Shown one piece after another: positions 46,901-58,990 of a stretch of 64,000 nucleotides of DNA. The stretch lies in contig CM060478.1 of NCBI GenBank assembly GCA_030544235.1, positions 2,469,227 to 2,533,226 on the forward strand. Direction: 5' to 3'. Position 1 is the first letter of the stretch. Each line of letters starts with the position of its first letter. The position numbers and the translations under genes were made by a program. The stretch is from Lepturacanthus savala. Taxonomy: Eukaryota > Chordata > Actinopteri > Scombriformes > Trichiuridae. Under the pieces are notes generated by a model, which worked only from the letters and a program-made list of their open reading frames with translations, did no database searches and had not been told where the DNA came from.

Positions 46901-47095
46901 TTTTACGTGAGTTGCCAACTCTGGTTGTCTACTCTTATAAAAACTAATCAGATGTTGTGTCTGCACTTTATGTGAAATTTCACACCACTCCATATATTTT
47001 TAAAGCCAGGTTCTTGGCAGCTTCTCAGTTAAATGGGGTACAGTTCTTAGATTAGAGAACAGAAGTTGTTTTAGGAAATATTGTATTAAATTTGG

Positions 47096-47345
47096 TTATT
47101 ACCTCCGTCAAGGCGGTTATGTTTTGTCTGATTGTTAGAAAAATATCCCAAAAAGTTTTGGCTGGATTTTCGTCAAATTTTTAGCAAATGTTGGGAATGG
47201 TACCATGAACAGATGATTAAATTCTGGTAATAATCCAGAAGAAATCCTGGTTTCTGCTTTGAATGATCTGTTGTTTGGTAATATTGCAGTAAATGGACGT
47301 GATACCTGCATAGCTTGGCCTTCTGCTTAATGGAGGTCTGAATTA
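47096..47345 (+). repeat. TTATTACCTCC-type repeat, copy 3, nearly full length
   Basis: It starts TTATTACCTCCGTCAAGGCG and ends near CTTGGCCTTCTGCTTAATGG AGGTCTG. Its ends (ACCTCCGTCAAGG and, inward from the right, GACCTCCATTAAG) are weak inverted repeats, suggesting a DNA transposon. Copy 2 lies only about 200 bases upstream in the same orientation. Confidence 0.78.
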
Positions 47346-48325
47346 TCAGTGTTTTTTCAAAGCACAGTTCATTTACTTCCACCCATGTTTTTATCTGCAG
47401 TTGCTAGACTGAAATCTGCTGTTTAAACTTTCTATCACTACATCAGTAAACTGTGAGTTGACACTAGAAATGAAAACGGGAGATTTTGCACCAAAGCATC
47501 CGTCAGCCTACCTCCAGCATCTGGGCCAATAATAAACTGAATTGTCACTTTAGGTATTAAAACTGAAACTGCATTCAACCTTAAACATTTGGAAAGATTT
47601 GATCCACAGAGAAATTATCTTTCACCTCCAGCAGAGAGAGGGAGACAGGAGTTTTGCACGACAGCTTTTAGATTATCTAAACTTTCCATCCTTTTAAAAA
47701 AAAAATGCAAAAGCAAACAAATACTACTGAGCTTCTTTTTCACTTTCCTCTTAATTAAATGCAGCAGTAATTTCACCTTTCTTCTTTGGTCTTTTTATTA
47801 TCAGACTGCAAGAAAACGAATTAAAAACCTACAGGATTAATATATAAAAAATAAAACCGGAGACGAGCAGGTCAGCAGCTTGAGGTTAGACGTGTGTTAT
47901 CATTCCTTGAGCCATATGATCAGAAGAAATCAACAAGTGGAAACATGTCTCCAGAGCAAATAACAGTTAACCTTGAGCCAGTGATGGATAGAGGAAGATG
48001 AAGATGAGGCCCCCCATGATGCCTCATCCCTCTCCCCAGCCTCACTCATCTGTGCAGCTATCACCCCAGACATAGTTATTCCATCCAACACCTCTGCCAC
48101 ATCTCAGCTACCTCCAAAATCTCATTTCTCCTCTCAGCCAAAGGTCAAATACTGATCCAATCCTTGAAGAACATCTACCTGCAGAGTTTTATTCTCACTC
48201 TGAGGCGTTTTGTAGCCAGGGCGAAATCGGAAATATTAAAATTACTCACTGATATAGAGATTCTTGATGCTTGAAAGTCCCATTTCATGTGAATGGGCGA
48301 TTTCCTGGCTTTCTAAGGTCTAGAG

Positions 48326-48611
48326 CCAGGGAGTCCAACTCAGTTTAGTTCCTTTTGCAGATTGCAAAAGGCTTAGACCAGTAAAACTCACTGTGGTTCT
48401 CCCCGAGGTTCCTTCTTTCCCACTGGGTTTTGGATTTGGACGGGGGATGTCTGAGCCACTTTGGACTGAATTTTGTGAAGCAACTGTGCTGTAACATTGG
48501 GCTATATAAATAAACTGAACTGAAAACAAACATACAACAACACCCAGTGGGCCAGATCGTACCCTGAGACGGGCCAGTTCTGGCCCCCGGGCCACATGTT
48601 TGACACCCCTG
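48326..48611. mobile_element. hAT-type nonautonomous element with 8-bp duplication and embedded LINE tail
   Basis: The left end CCAGGGAGTCCAACTC and the right end (inward CAGGGGTGTCAAACATG) are imperfect inverted repeats. The flanks are identical 8-mers, GTCTAGAG at 48318-48325 and 48612-48619. One extra C sits at the left boundary. The interior contains GGGCTATATAAATAAACTGA, the LINE-tail motif also seen at 35805-35895, so a LINE-derived tail was captured or inserted. A related element is at 53280-53542. Confidence 0.85.
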
Positions 48612-48619
48612 GTCTAGAG

Positions 48620-49851
48620 GTTATACAGAAGCTTCAGTCCTGCTGCTGCAGGCTCAGGTTGTAGATGTTAACATTGCCCTGTTAGCGATGCTAGCTCTCA
48701 TGACTATAGATAGCAGATATACTCTACTGTTAAGGAAGTTTAAGGGGCTCATAAGGTTTTTAGTCCTTTATTTTATTTGTAAAGCCCAAAATCACAAATC
48801 ACAGATTCACCCAATGGGTTTTTTACAGTTTATACAACAGCAGCACAACATCCCCCGTCCTTAGACCCTCACAAACTAAAACTAACCAACCAAAATGTTG
48901 GTGCATTGACTACATCCTGACTGTCTGGTTCCAGCACACAGTGCTACGGTGGAAGGAGGAGGCGCATTTCAATTAAAGCCTGCATTGATCTATAAGTGAC
49001 TGTGGCTGACTACAGTATCTGCTGTCCACAGCTGCTTTATTCTCTATGAAAAGCTGTTTCCTCAGGTCATTTCAGCAGAGAAGTGAAGTGTTTACCTTCA
49101 TTAAACTTCATAAACAACCTGTCACAGTTGTGTGGTTAAAGTACAGACTGGTATAGCAGGTGTTTTTAACGTGTAGTCCTAAATATCTCTAAATAAAATC
49201 ATTAATAATTCCCTATGAGGCTCATTCTCCCTCTGCTTTTCCAATTTACTCTAGTCCAGGTGTGTCTTTGAGTCCCTGCTGCAGCTCGTGGGTCCATAGA
49301 GGGACATTAGGTGGACATTAGAGGTCTGTTATTGGTGACCGATGCTTTTCATGGCCAAGAGTAAATTGAGTCTATAGGGGAAGTTAAGGGAGCAGCATCC
49401 GTCATTTATTTATCATGTGTTGTTCCAATGGTTCTTCATATGTGAATTATTCTAGTTGTACCCTGACCATTCTGACTTTTCATTGATACCAATAAATTAT
49501 GTTCAGCTTATTTATTCATTTCAATTAGAAATAAAGGAATAATTACTTCTGTAGACTTAAATCATTGATTTATGTGATGACCTTGGTCGTCCTGACATTT
49601 GGTCTTTGTGCCCTTTAAAGGCCATGACCTTAGACCTTGGCCGTCCAGTCCTCGGCTGGAGAAACGAGCTCTAGACACATGAGTTAATGCCTTGATATAA
49701 AATTAACTACAGTAGATGAACTGAAGATGAAACATTTCTGCTTTCTGGTACAGTTGTGATTAATCTAACAGCAGTGTGTTTAAAAATCAAAATCTGAGAA
49801 AAATGTGTCAAATTTTAATTTCTTTACAGAAAATGAAGAAAAATGAACATT
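48620..49851. other. Intergenic DNA, no gene recognised
   Basis: I see only unremarkable AT-rich sequence with no repeat pairs in this window. Confidence 0.5.
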
Positions 49852-50308
49852 AGGCTGTTCAAAAATAGCAGTATCTACATTTTTAAAGTCAAATATTTAC
49901 TGTATAAAATGAAAAATCATCAGGATTCAGTTTGATTGATCCTTCACATCTGTGTTGCATGGAGTCAACCAACTTCTGGCTCCTATGAAAAGGTATTTCA
50001 ATGGTTTTCATTGGTTTTTTTCAATGGTATTTCAAGTTTTCAATGGGATTAAGGTTTGGAGACTGGGTTGGCCACTCCAAAACTTTAATTTGTTGGGTTT
50101 GGAAGTGATTCACATGTGTTTCCTCTTCAGCATAAGGTAGATATAGGCAAACTGATCCATGATCCCAAAGAACACATCAACTGGCCTAAAGACAAATGGA
50201 GAAATGACCTCCATTTCAACACAAGTGTCTCTTCAGGGGTTGGTAACTTCATGAAAAATGTGATTTAGTTCCCAACCTTGCACTGCTATCATCATTTTTC
50301 TAACACTA
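49852..50308 (-). mobile_element. Tc1-like transposon remnant with transposase fragment
   Basis: On the - strand, in one frame, the sequence reads LYLPYAEEE, then FQTQQIKVLEWPTQSPNLNP, then IENL before a stop. This is the C-terminal DDE region of a teleost Tc1/mariner-superfamily transposase, with the last catalytic acid in NPIEN. The segment that should carry the second catalytic Asp (consensus QQDNDPKH) is deleted. The + strand begins AGGCTGTTCAAAAATAGCAG and ends near CACTGCTATCATCATTTTTC, imperfect inverted ends. It is a dead element about 450 bp long. Confidence 0.9.
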
Positions 50309-51104
50309 GGGGTGTATACCTTGTCAAAAACACTGAGACTTAATCCCCCAGATGATATAGTTGACCCAAATTCAGCGTCCTAAAACAATTAATTAGTGAT
50401 CTCCAGATAACGGCCTTAAAATAAGCATTACAGCAGATTTATTGGAAGCATTTGTAATTAGAGTTACACATGCGTTAGCTAACATTTTGGGCCTGTATTA
50501 GCTTAGAGATGCTAGCTTAGCGTTAGCCTCAGATGAAAGCAAAGAGCTGCATCATGTTTTTAAACAGCTTTGAGATCATATGCCATTAATCTACTGTAAA
50601 ACCAAATATGATCACTGTCTCCTACACAGAAAATGTATTCATGCTTTAAAATGCGTGTGGATCCATCTGGTGCAGACGTGGCAAACAAACCCAAAAATGT
50701 GACAGAAGGAGCAGTGAATGTGTCAGATGTGCCCACGCTAAAGCTGTCAATCACCTGCAAGATTCATTGTGATTAAATGCAAGAAATTCAACGTGAAAAC
50801 TGTTTAAATCATGGTCAGGATCATGGGAGAAATGGAAACCGATTTTTCATCAGCGGTGCATTCAGGCGATCCTTGTCCACTCGTCATAGTCGAAGTTTAA
50901 GAGTTCAACATTTGAACTAAACTAGTTAATTAAATGGATTTATTTACCTCTGAACTGGGACACTTCATGTCCTGGGTTGATATTCCCATCTGTAAAGGAG
51001 GGAAATATTATGGTATTAGTTTTTAATTTTGGATTTTACAAGATAAAGAAGAGTGCCTGAATGCACCGTGGATCTTATTTGCCTTTGGGTCGTCTGAAGA
51101 ACTC
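50309..51104. other. Intergenic DNA, no gene recognised
   Basis: A 66-codon - strand frame at 50560-50760 has no recognisable motif, and no other structure is seen. Confidence 0.5.
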
Positions 51105-51265
51105 CAGTAGTTCAATTTTGAGTAGAATTATCTTGAATTAGCAGATAATTTTTCCAAAAAAGTCAGAAATATGAGATAAAAATTCAAACAATTTATATTT
51201 CAAGAAAAAAACGATATTGAAATAAGCAATAATTCCACTGAATATTGGATTAATTGTACCAAAAC
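51105..51265. mobile_element. Fold-back MITE, copy 3 (diverged)
   Basis: AGTTCAATTTTGAGTAGAATTA and AGCAGATAATTT on the left mirror AATAATTCCACTGAATATTGG and ATTAATTGTACCAAAACCAAGA on the right. The centre contains TTCAAACAATTTATATTTC. Confidence 0.55.
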
Positions 51266-51679
51266 CAAGATAGTTTCAGATTTATTTATTTAAGTCACTT
51301 TTTTTCTTATGCTATTTCTCCTCTTTTGTAAATTGAAGGTTAATTAATCGTGTTAAATATTTATATTTTACTTATTTGTAGATGTTATTTATATTAAACT
51401 TGTATGAGTCAGTTGTATTAGTTTCCGCCTTCACTCTCCGGTCAGGAGGATAACTTTCTTGACACATTTTAATTAAATTTGGCTGAAAAATTAGGACACA
51501 ACCTGAGGGAAAAGAGATGAGCTCTACACTGATCTGGATCCTGGAAAAAAAGGAATTCTTAAATGTTTTAGCGTTAGTGAATTTGTTCCGTTTTATGATC
51601 ATTTCCTCTGCAGAAAATCGTGACGGATAAGCTTAAAATAACTATTTCAACAGGATTAATAGTCCAGTGATGTCTAATT

Positions 51680-52340
51680 ATTTGACGATTGGAGAATATC
51701 CATCATAAGATGAACAATCACAGCAGCAGCAGGAGGAATGTAGGATGCTTTGTTTGTTTGTTTGTTTGTTGTCTCGTGTTACTTTCCATGTTCCTGACGG
51801 TCTCGGGTGGAGGTTTGTTCCACCCCTCCGTAGCTTCGGCCTCCACACTCCACGTGCGTCACAGGCTGAGAATTTATTCCGTGCATTTCCATCCAAATCA
51901 GTGCAACTATTTCACGGCGGCGTTCGCTGAACTTCCAGCTGCAGCATGAATCACGATGTGGATTCATGACGTGGCAGCAGATACAGCCGCTGAAGGATGC
52001 ATGTGCGATGCAGAGCTTCTTATTTGTGATATCTGTCATATCTATAATGTATCTGATCACATTTCATTCATCGCGGTTCTCTCTGCAGCTCTAGAAAGAA
52101 CAAGACGGGTTTTTTTTCCCCCCTGTTTTGTCTCATTAATATTCATGAGCCTCTTTTGTGATTGGCTGAAATGCTGTGAATAGAAGCGCGGGTGGTGAAT
52201 TTATGGGTGTGACATCATAAATTCACAGAATTACAGATGAGCCAATTTAAGGCGCAGCTTCTGAATCCAGGCTGTGCATTTCTCTGTGGATGGAGAGTTT
52301 GATGCATGGCTCAGTATTTACATCACACCCAGACATTCTC
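51680..52340. other. Balanced-composition unique block with a repeat at its end
   Basis: Between 51690 and 52080 several overlapping short frames occur on both strands with none favoured. A (TTTG)5 tract lies at about 51750-51770. From 52150 to 52330, TGATTGGCTGAAATG, GGTGTGACATCATAAATTCA and TTCTGAATCCAGGCTGTG relate to the blocks near 56785 and 60430. No gene is recognised. Confidence 0.4.
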
Positions 52341-52574
52341 TATAGGCTGAAAAGCTATAAAAACGGCAATTTACATGATTATATCCACACTTTAATGCTA
52401 CAGTTTGTACAATTTAGTGTTATTTATCAGCATCTAGTGAAATAACCCTGGCAAAAATGACTAAATGAGCAGATTTAACCTAATTAATATAGCATTTAGT
52501 AGCATTAAATAGTCCAGCATTGAGTTTTATTCATTAATCACAGCTGCAACAATAAATAAAGTACATTTATGTGG

Positions 52575-52740
52575 TTCAGCATCAATATATATCATCAATA
52601 TCAATCCAATAAGAAAATAGTTTAATATAATATCAGTAGTAGAGACTATTTAGATATTTAATGTAGATTTGAGCTGTTTGTGTGATTATTTAATTGGCTC
52701 CTTTATAATAAACATCTTACACAATATATTCATGTTCTAT
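52575..52740. repeat. CAGCATCAATATATATCATC repeat, third copy
   Basis: The order is the same as at 13034-13615, including AATATCAGTAGTAGAGA and GTGATTATTTAATTGGCTCC then TTTATAATAAACATCTTAC. Confidence 0.68.
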
Positions 52741-53279
52741 AATGATCCTCAGTGGGATTTATAGGATTTTATGGACAAATAATTGACCTTTGAACTCTTA
52801 TTATGAATTAGTTAACGTTGCATTGCAGATAATTTAGCTAATTTTCCTAATTTGGGTCAGTTTGGACTTGTTTTAAGTTATAAATGAAGTATTTCTAACT
52901 GTAGTAAAACACAATTTTAGATTATTTTTCAATATTCTAAGTATATTTGTTCTGTAACAGCAGCATAAATTGATTCTGACTCTTTGTGGTTGTAGAGATA
53001 TTCCATATTTATTATCATTTATATCAGGGAAACTAATAAATAGCCTTTGTGCTTGAGTGGTTAATACTTTATAAAGTGTTATGACGATGGTTTGACGTAG
53101 TTTTTACTTATTTCATCCCACTTTGCAGACTAGGATGTCTCCCATTAAATCTAAAAATGTTATCTAAGGTCCATTCTATTGTTCCAGGTGTTAGTCAGGT
53201 CCTCTGGTGTTACAGGACCTGTGAAAAACTTAACATTTTTAATGCAAAAGACATGAAAACATGAAAAATTGGTCTAATT

Positions 53280-53542
53280 CAGGGGGTGAAACATGGAGCC
53301 CGGGTCTAAAGGGTCTGATCTGGACAACATGGACCAGTTTCTATTGGTTTATATTGGGTATATTTAAGAAATATAAGAAAAAACATAGTCTCATGCTATG
53401 TAAGTCAATGGGAGAATGAGTAATTGCAACTAACTACGCAACAGTGGGTTCAATAACTGTATTAATCATGGTTGTTACTTATATGTAAATCTGTACTGTG
53501 TGTTTATGTGGCCCAGGAACTAAACTGAGTTTGACTCCTTTG
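53280..53542. mobile_element. hAT-type element related to 48326-48611
   Basis: The left end CAGGGGGTGAAACATGGAGC and the right end (inward CAAAGGAGTCAAACTCAGTT) match the opposite ends of the copy at 48.3 kb. The flanking 8-mers GTCTAATT and GTCTAAAC share six of eight bases, consistent with an aged target duplication. Confidence 0.72.
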
Positions 53543-54015
53543 GTCTAAACTGTTGATTTGCTGATAATTGAGCTTGTTAATCAATAATCAGCTGTGTCTT
53601 TAATGATTTTGAAGCAGGACGTGGAGGTGAAGAACCACCCAAACTGCTCCATTTGCAGTTTTGTTGTGGAGGCGGCAGCTTTTGAGTCATGGACCGTGCA
53701 TCTGAGTCCAGTCGCCCACTCATTCACTACTCTCTAGGTAGCTGTTAGATTATTATATAGTGGACACTTATGAATCACCAGCGTTTTTGCATCATCACTA
53801 ACAGGTGGTATCGTTGCAGAGATGCCGTCGTATATCCTGCACCCGCCGGCCACCGATTCTCATCTAGACATTAAAGATTCATGCTGGTCGCAGCACATCT
53901 GCATATCATTTAGTTATTTTACCTGCTGTTGTGATTCTCCATCTCTTTCTCTTTTCTCCATCATTCTTTTTCTCTCAGGCTAAATCAAATTGACATCAGG
54001 ATCCAATGGCCTCAT
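53543..54015. other. Intergenic stretch with a short open frame
   Basis: After an AG at 53613-53614 (TTGAAGCAG) one frame stays open for 39 codons, VEVKNHPNCSICSFVVEAAA and onward, to TAG at 53735. It looks more like a repeat-derived or chance frame than an exon, as no donor or polyadenylation site follows. Confidence 0.25.
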
Positions 54016-54019
54016 TTAT

Positions 54020-54573
54020 CCTGTTAAACTCCAGAGTCGCCCTGTGGGGGGGATCCTGGGATTGCTGCACTAATCATGTACAAATATAGTGAAGCTATAC
54101 ATCAAATTAAACAGGAGAAACTCCACTACAAGGACATATAAGTCATATTTACACACACCAAACACAACTCCAACACCAAGCTAATTAATTAACAAATATG
54201 AAAATCGGTATACGATCATAAAGCCAACCCACTCGCCACATTTTGATGGCTAGCGCTCTGATACTTCATGTTACACAAACAAATGACATCTCATATGAAA
54301 GCTGAGACTGTGACGAGTCCAACGGTACCATCAGTGTAGCTTTATGACAAAAACTCAGTAAACTAGCAGCCAAAAAACACTACAGTAAAAAGTCGCTTGT
54401 TTGAAGCGACGAACAAAAAAAGTGTTTTTTTGTTGCTGTTTTGGGATGAAAATGTTTATTTGAGATCAATAAATGGTCGTTTAGTGTCGACCAACATCTC
54501 TGTGTTTATTCCAGACATACCCTACTGACTATGGGGATGTCCTAAACCTAAAAAAGGGCTGGAGGTCAAGGGG
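54020..54573 (-). mobile_element. TTAA-target MITE, complete copy flanked by TTAT
   Basis: Reverse-complement copy of 23443-23994 with both ends present (CCTGTTAAACTCCAG and CTGGAGGTCAAGGGG). Instead of TTAA, both flanks read TTAT (54016-54019, 54574-54577). The hairpin GTCGCTT/AAGCGAC is retained. Confidence 0.85.
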
Positions 54574-54577
54574 TTAT

Positions 54578-56402
54578 ACATTTCAACACAGGGAAATTCA
54601 ATGTGCTTCTAACAAAACATAAAAAACACACAAATAGAATTCACATCGGGTGATAAACGGTAAATTAGGCCACTTTTCCATGTATATTTATCATTAATAA
54701 TGACTATTTCTGGTCATTTTAGGTTGGAATTATGTGATAAATAATAATTTAGGCCTATAAATCTTGAAAATCTTGTATTTTAGAAACTATAACTGATCAA
54801 ATCACCATAGAAACCATAAACTAATCAAGTCACCTATTACTATATCTTCTATAGATATTTTATGCTTTTTTCCTGTATTTAAACCTGTGCAAACAGGGTT
54901 TTCTATCTGTCTCTATGTTAGTTAATGAGCTGTGAGATGAGATCAGATGAGACATACTGGGTAACAGCGACACATGAAAAATGAGACATTAGAGGAGTGT
55001 GTGGCCACTCTGTTCCCAGAAAGCAACTAATTGAATAACAACAATTACAACCAGGAAAAGCAGCGGACGATACGCAGCAGTGTGCATTAATTCGAACACA
55101 GACGCTTCTAACAGCTTCACGATTCTCACAATAAAATAATTTAAACCCATAAAAGAAAGAAAACAACCAGCAGCTTCCCCAGCAGTTCAGTTTTAATCAG
55201 TTAAAACACCCCGGACCGTGTTAAGGTGATGAATTTCATCGTGTTTCAATTGAGGAAGTGGATTTACATATAAATTTGAGGTGTAGTTTGGTCGGGATGA
55301 GATTTATCTTCGGTGTCTGAACAAGCAAAGAACAAAAGCAATTTCACAAAGCGGATATTAGTGTTCGATTGAGGCTCCATCACAAAAACGTCCACGTCTG
55401 TTCTGCTTCTGCACAAAGATCTGACTCTTCAGCAGAAACAGAGGCTTTAAATTCTAAAAATGCACTGTTTCTGGCAGGTGGAGCACCAGTAATAATACTA
55501 ATCAGGCTTAAAATGACAGAAATGTGTATAATTATAATGCAATAAAGTGATATACAACTGTTACTTGTTGTTTTACGTTTTTAAAATATTGTTTTATTGT
55601 CTTTTTATTATTTAAATACAGATTAAAAACTGTCAGAGACAAAACTTTTAGGAGTGTTTAAAATCAACCTGTGGGCTTGATGCCAGACTATAAAAGTGGT
55701 GTTAAGGAATGGATGATATACTTTTATAGGTATTTAAGGTTGTGAAGCATAAAGGTACAGAACTATGGTATAATTCTCTATTATTATCCAACTGCAATAT
55801 AATATATAAATAAATATATAATATAAATAAAAGTCCTCCCTGTTTGTATTGAAGGTAAAGAAAGAAAGTTAGTTAGTGAAACTTCCTTAAATACAGAAAA
55901 CAAGGAGGTTGGAGATTGGAAAATATACTTTAATAATATATAATATACTATAAAATCTTAATTATATATATATAATAATTAAACCTCCATTTCTTGAGGG
56001 ATTCACACATCATGACATATATTAAAAGACTAGAAAATGACATTAAGGGTTATTGGATGTATTAAACAGCAGCATTATAATTAACTATAGGCAGATTTAA
56101 TAAAATATCCACAGTATTTCATTAAAAATGATGAGATTATTATAAATAATTTGGATAAATTTAACACATTTTTTGTGATTAATAGAAGAAAATATCCAAA
56201 GATCGTCATAGTGAAATGAAAAGTTTCTCAAACCTGTAGAAGTAAATGAGATGATAGAAATAGTTTATCGATTATATTCAACAGAAATGGATAAATAGAA
56301 TATTAGATCTAATGAATAGAGCAGCAAATACATTAAAAATAGAAGGAAAGACATAAATAAAGAGAATATGCAGTTAAATTAAAGTCAGTATTATAATCAG
56401 TG
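54578..56402. other. Intergenic AT-rich DNA, no gene recognised
   Basis: An 82-codon - strand frame at 54918-55166 has no recognised motif. From 55800 to 56000 the sequence is extremely AT-rich with TATATA runs. Confidence 0.5.
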
Positions 56403-56960
56403 TCAGTCACTAATCAATTAATTAATTCAATAATCAATAGATTAATTGACTATTCATATAATCGTAAATTGCAGCAACATATATTTAATATATCAAGTAA
56501 TTGTTAGTAGAACTATAACAATTGGTTGATTAATCAATTAGTGACCAACTGTTATATTCATTAGATAATTGATTAATTGATTTGAGTCATTTTTTAAGAA
56601 GTTCCAGCTTCTTAAATCTGATTATTTTCTAGTTTCTTTAGGACATTTTACAAACAATCGATTAATCACTTCAATAATCAATCGAATAATCAACTGATAA
56701 AACAGTTGTTAGTTGCAGCTCTAGATGTTTCCCACTTCTTTTCTCCTGCTTCTCCTCCTCCTCTTTAAATGGCTGTTGGTGCTGACTGTATAGTTGTGAC
56801 ATCACAACTTCACGTAAGTCACGACTGCTTGTTTTAAGGCTCAGTTTCTGAATCCAGGCTGTGACATGGGACAGTATTAATACACTCTCTGCTGTTATAT
56901 ATACAGTAAATATATATAGATGTCTAATAAATCTAGAAGTTCCATACATTTCAATAGAAA
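56403..56960 (-). repeat. Duplicated block, first copy (contains AGAGCTGCAACTAAC repeat)
   Basis: It comprises an inverted copy of the GAGCTGCAACTAAC repeat (to 56724) plus adjoining sequence CTCCTCCTCTTTAAATGGCT, GACTGTATAGTTGTGACATC and GACATGGGACAGTATTAATA. The whole compound, not just the repeat, recurs at 60040-60600. Confidence 0.82.
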
Positions 56961-57044
56961 TACAACAAATAAAACAACAATATTTAAATATTTTCTGAGT
57001 GAAATGAACAAACACAACCAGCTGGTTCAGTAACAGGTCTAACA

Positions 57045-57243
57045 GCAGCTGAAGTGACGGTTTATTCATTGATTGGAGTGAAACTCCACAGGCGTCGTCT
57101 CCCTCAGCTCTGACCTGATCTCTGCCAAGTCGTCGCAGCAGCAACCACCAGGCTGCTGTCAGGTCTGGTTGCTGCGCTCGGCTCCATCCTCCCGGTGAAC
57201 GCCGCCCGTTAATCTGGGAGCAGGATGAGGGACGATGACTCAT
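57045..57243 (-). other. Terminal-exon-like segment, - strand
   Basis: Read on the - strand, CGGTTTTCACACGTTTCCTG ACAG is a plausible acceptor just above 57243. About 180 GC-rich bases follow and then AATAAA (57061-57066). One frame ends after GAG-TCA-TCG... as ESSSLILLPD and a stop; another is open beyond the AATAAA. No upstream exon was found and no product is recognised. Confidence 0.25.
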
Positions 57244-58905
57244 CTGTCAGGAAACGTGTGAAAACCGGCTCATGGGAGACGAAAACGCAGCCGGATTAAC
57301 TCACACTGTGTTTTCTGGCTTGTTGTGTGTCGCTAAAATTCAAAATGCATTTGAAAAACAGTACGTTTTAGGCTGTTCCAGGACTCATTTCTCAGAAGCA
57401 GCAAAGCAACTCACAGAGGCATAAATCACCAAACCTCATGAAAATATCTTGGGTTGATATCATGTAAAATGGGCCCCGCCCCTTTGGAAATTAGAGCCGG
57501 AAATGTGCATGCTAACTGCTATGCTAACTAAACTATTATAAGGATGATAAATCTAGTAAAAAAAACTAACATGCACATAAAAAACTATGCATAACATCTG
57601 TCTTGATGCTGATAATTTGATATATTAACATATTTTTTGGGGGGAAAAGTGATGTTTATCTACATTAACCCCCTAAGCTAAAATGGGCCACATGTTTTTA
57701 GCTAAAATGGGCCACAAACACATGTGTATGACATCTGGTTCTACAACTAATGTGAAATTAGTTCAACTCAAAGTAATCACTACTTTTACAGTGTTTGTGT
57801 AACTTAGCTTCTTATATATGACTGGGTGCTAGCTTTTCTGTAGCGTTAGCTTAGCGTGTATACATAGGTGTGTTAGCGTGTGTGTGTACAACACATAAAT
57901 AATCTGTTCTTGTTTTAATAGCAGCAATATGAGTTAGTGTAATGCATTTTAAACGTGTGTGGTTTTAAGCAATTAATCAGTTTTGACCTTTATCATTTGA
58001 CCCATTTTACCTGATGAGGTGGCCCCTTTTATATGAAACCGGTCATGCAAAATAAATTGGCACATCGGATGTTTCAAGATGTATAAAACCTAAATAATTA
58101 TATTTTATCACATATTTCCAACACAAAATCATCAGAAACAGTCACTATTAATCATAAATAGCCCAAGTTACGATGAGAGAAAGTCAAAACTTTTTAAAAT
58201 ACAGTTTTAAAAACATTAAACTAGTTGAAAGAACGTGTTATTTTATTTTGTAAAACCATTTTAAGAGAGTTAAATTATCTGGTACCAAGTTTTTTAAAGG
58301 TTACACCACATGACATTTTCTGTAACTAACCCACATATAATAAAATCGTCCCCTGGACAGTTACTGTTATTATTAATGCTGATTATTGGTGCCCAGCACT
58401 GCCCCCTGGAGGAAATATTGTATAATGCATGGTAATAAATGGGCCTTTATGAACAATTCTTATAAAATCAACCACTTATTGAAGTCCATAAATATTCATA
58501 AAATACTGTATTATGTTCACAAGTTCCCTTTATGTAACTTTGGGTACTTTACTGCTTCCATACAAGTTAACCTTACATTTAAATGACCTCAAATATCAAT
58601 TATAGGTGGAATTTAATATAAAACTACTTAATGAACAATTCATCTTATGAACAACCTTTGAACATGTCTCTATGTAGAACCTCCTACTGTTAAAATACTT
58701 AATTTAACAGCAGCAGTCAGCCTTAATGACTATAATGAGGCGATATATTAACTTGGATAAATGCTATAATATTACATCATAAACATCAAACACCCCCACG
58801 GTGCTCCTTAGTAAGGAAGTAATGATTAGAGTTTAATCGGGTTTATTTGGATCTTTAATCTTCAAACAATCCAAACTCTTCAAACTCACTGCTGCTGTAT
58901 TCACT

Positions 58906-58908
<3 letters not shown>
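57244..58908. other. Intergenic DNA, no gene recognised
   Basis: It contains a tandem pair of AGCTAAAATGGGCCACA (about 57674-57716) and related GTAAAATGGGCC / GACCCATTTTACC segments at about 57463 and 57999, perhaps ends of one old element. Confidence 0.4.

Positions 58909-58987
<79 letters not shown>
58909..58987. repeat. (GT)n microsatellite
   Basis: About 39 GT units. Confidence 0.96.

Positions 58988-58990
<3 letters not shown>

Noticed and set aside
56671..57243. 190-codon - strand frame, the longest outside tandem arrays
   Set aside because: About half of it crosses a dispersed repeat also present at 60.0-60.6 kb, it runs through an AATAAA, and no domain is recognisable; only the 57045-57243 part is kept as a weak exon candidate.
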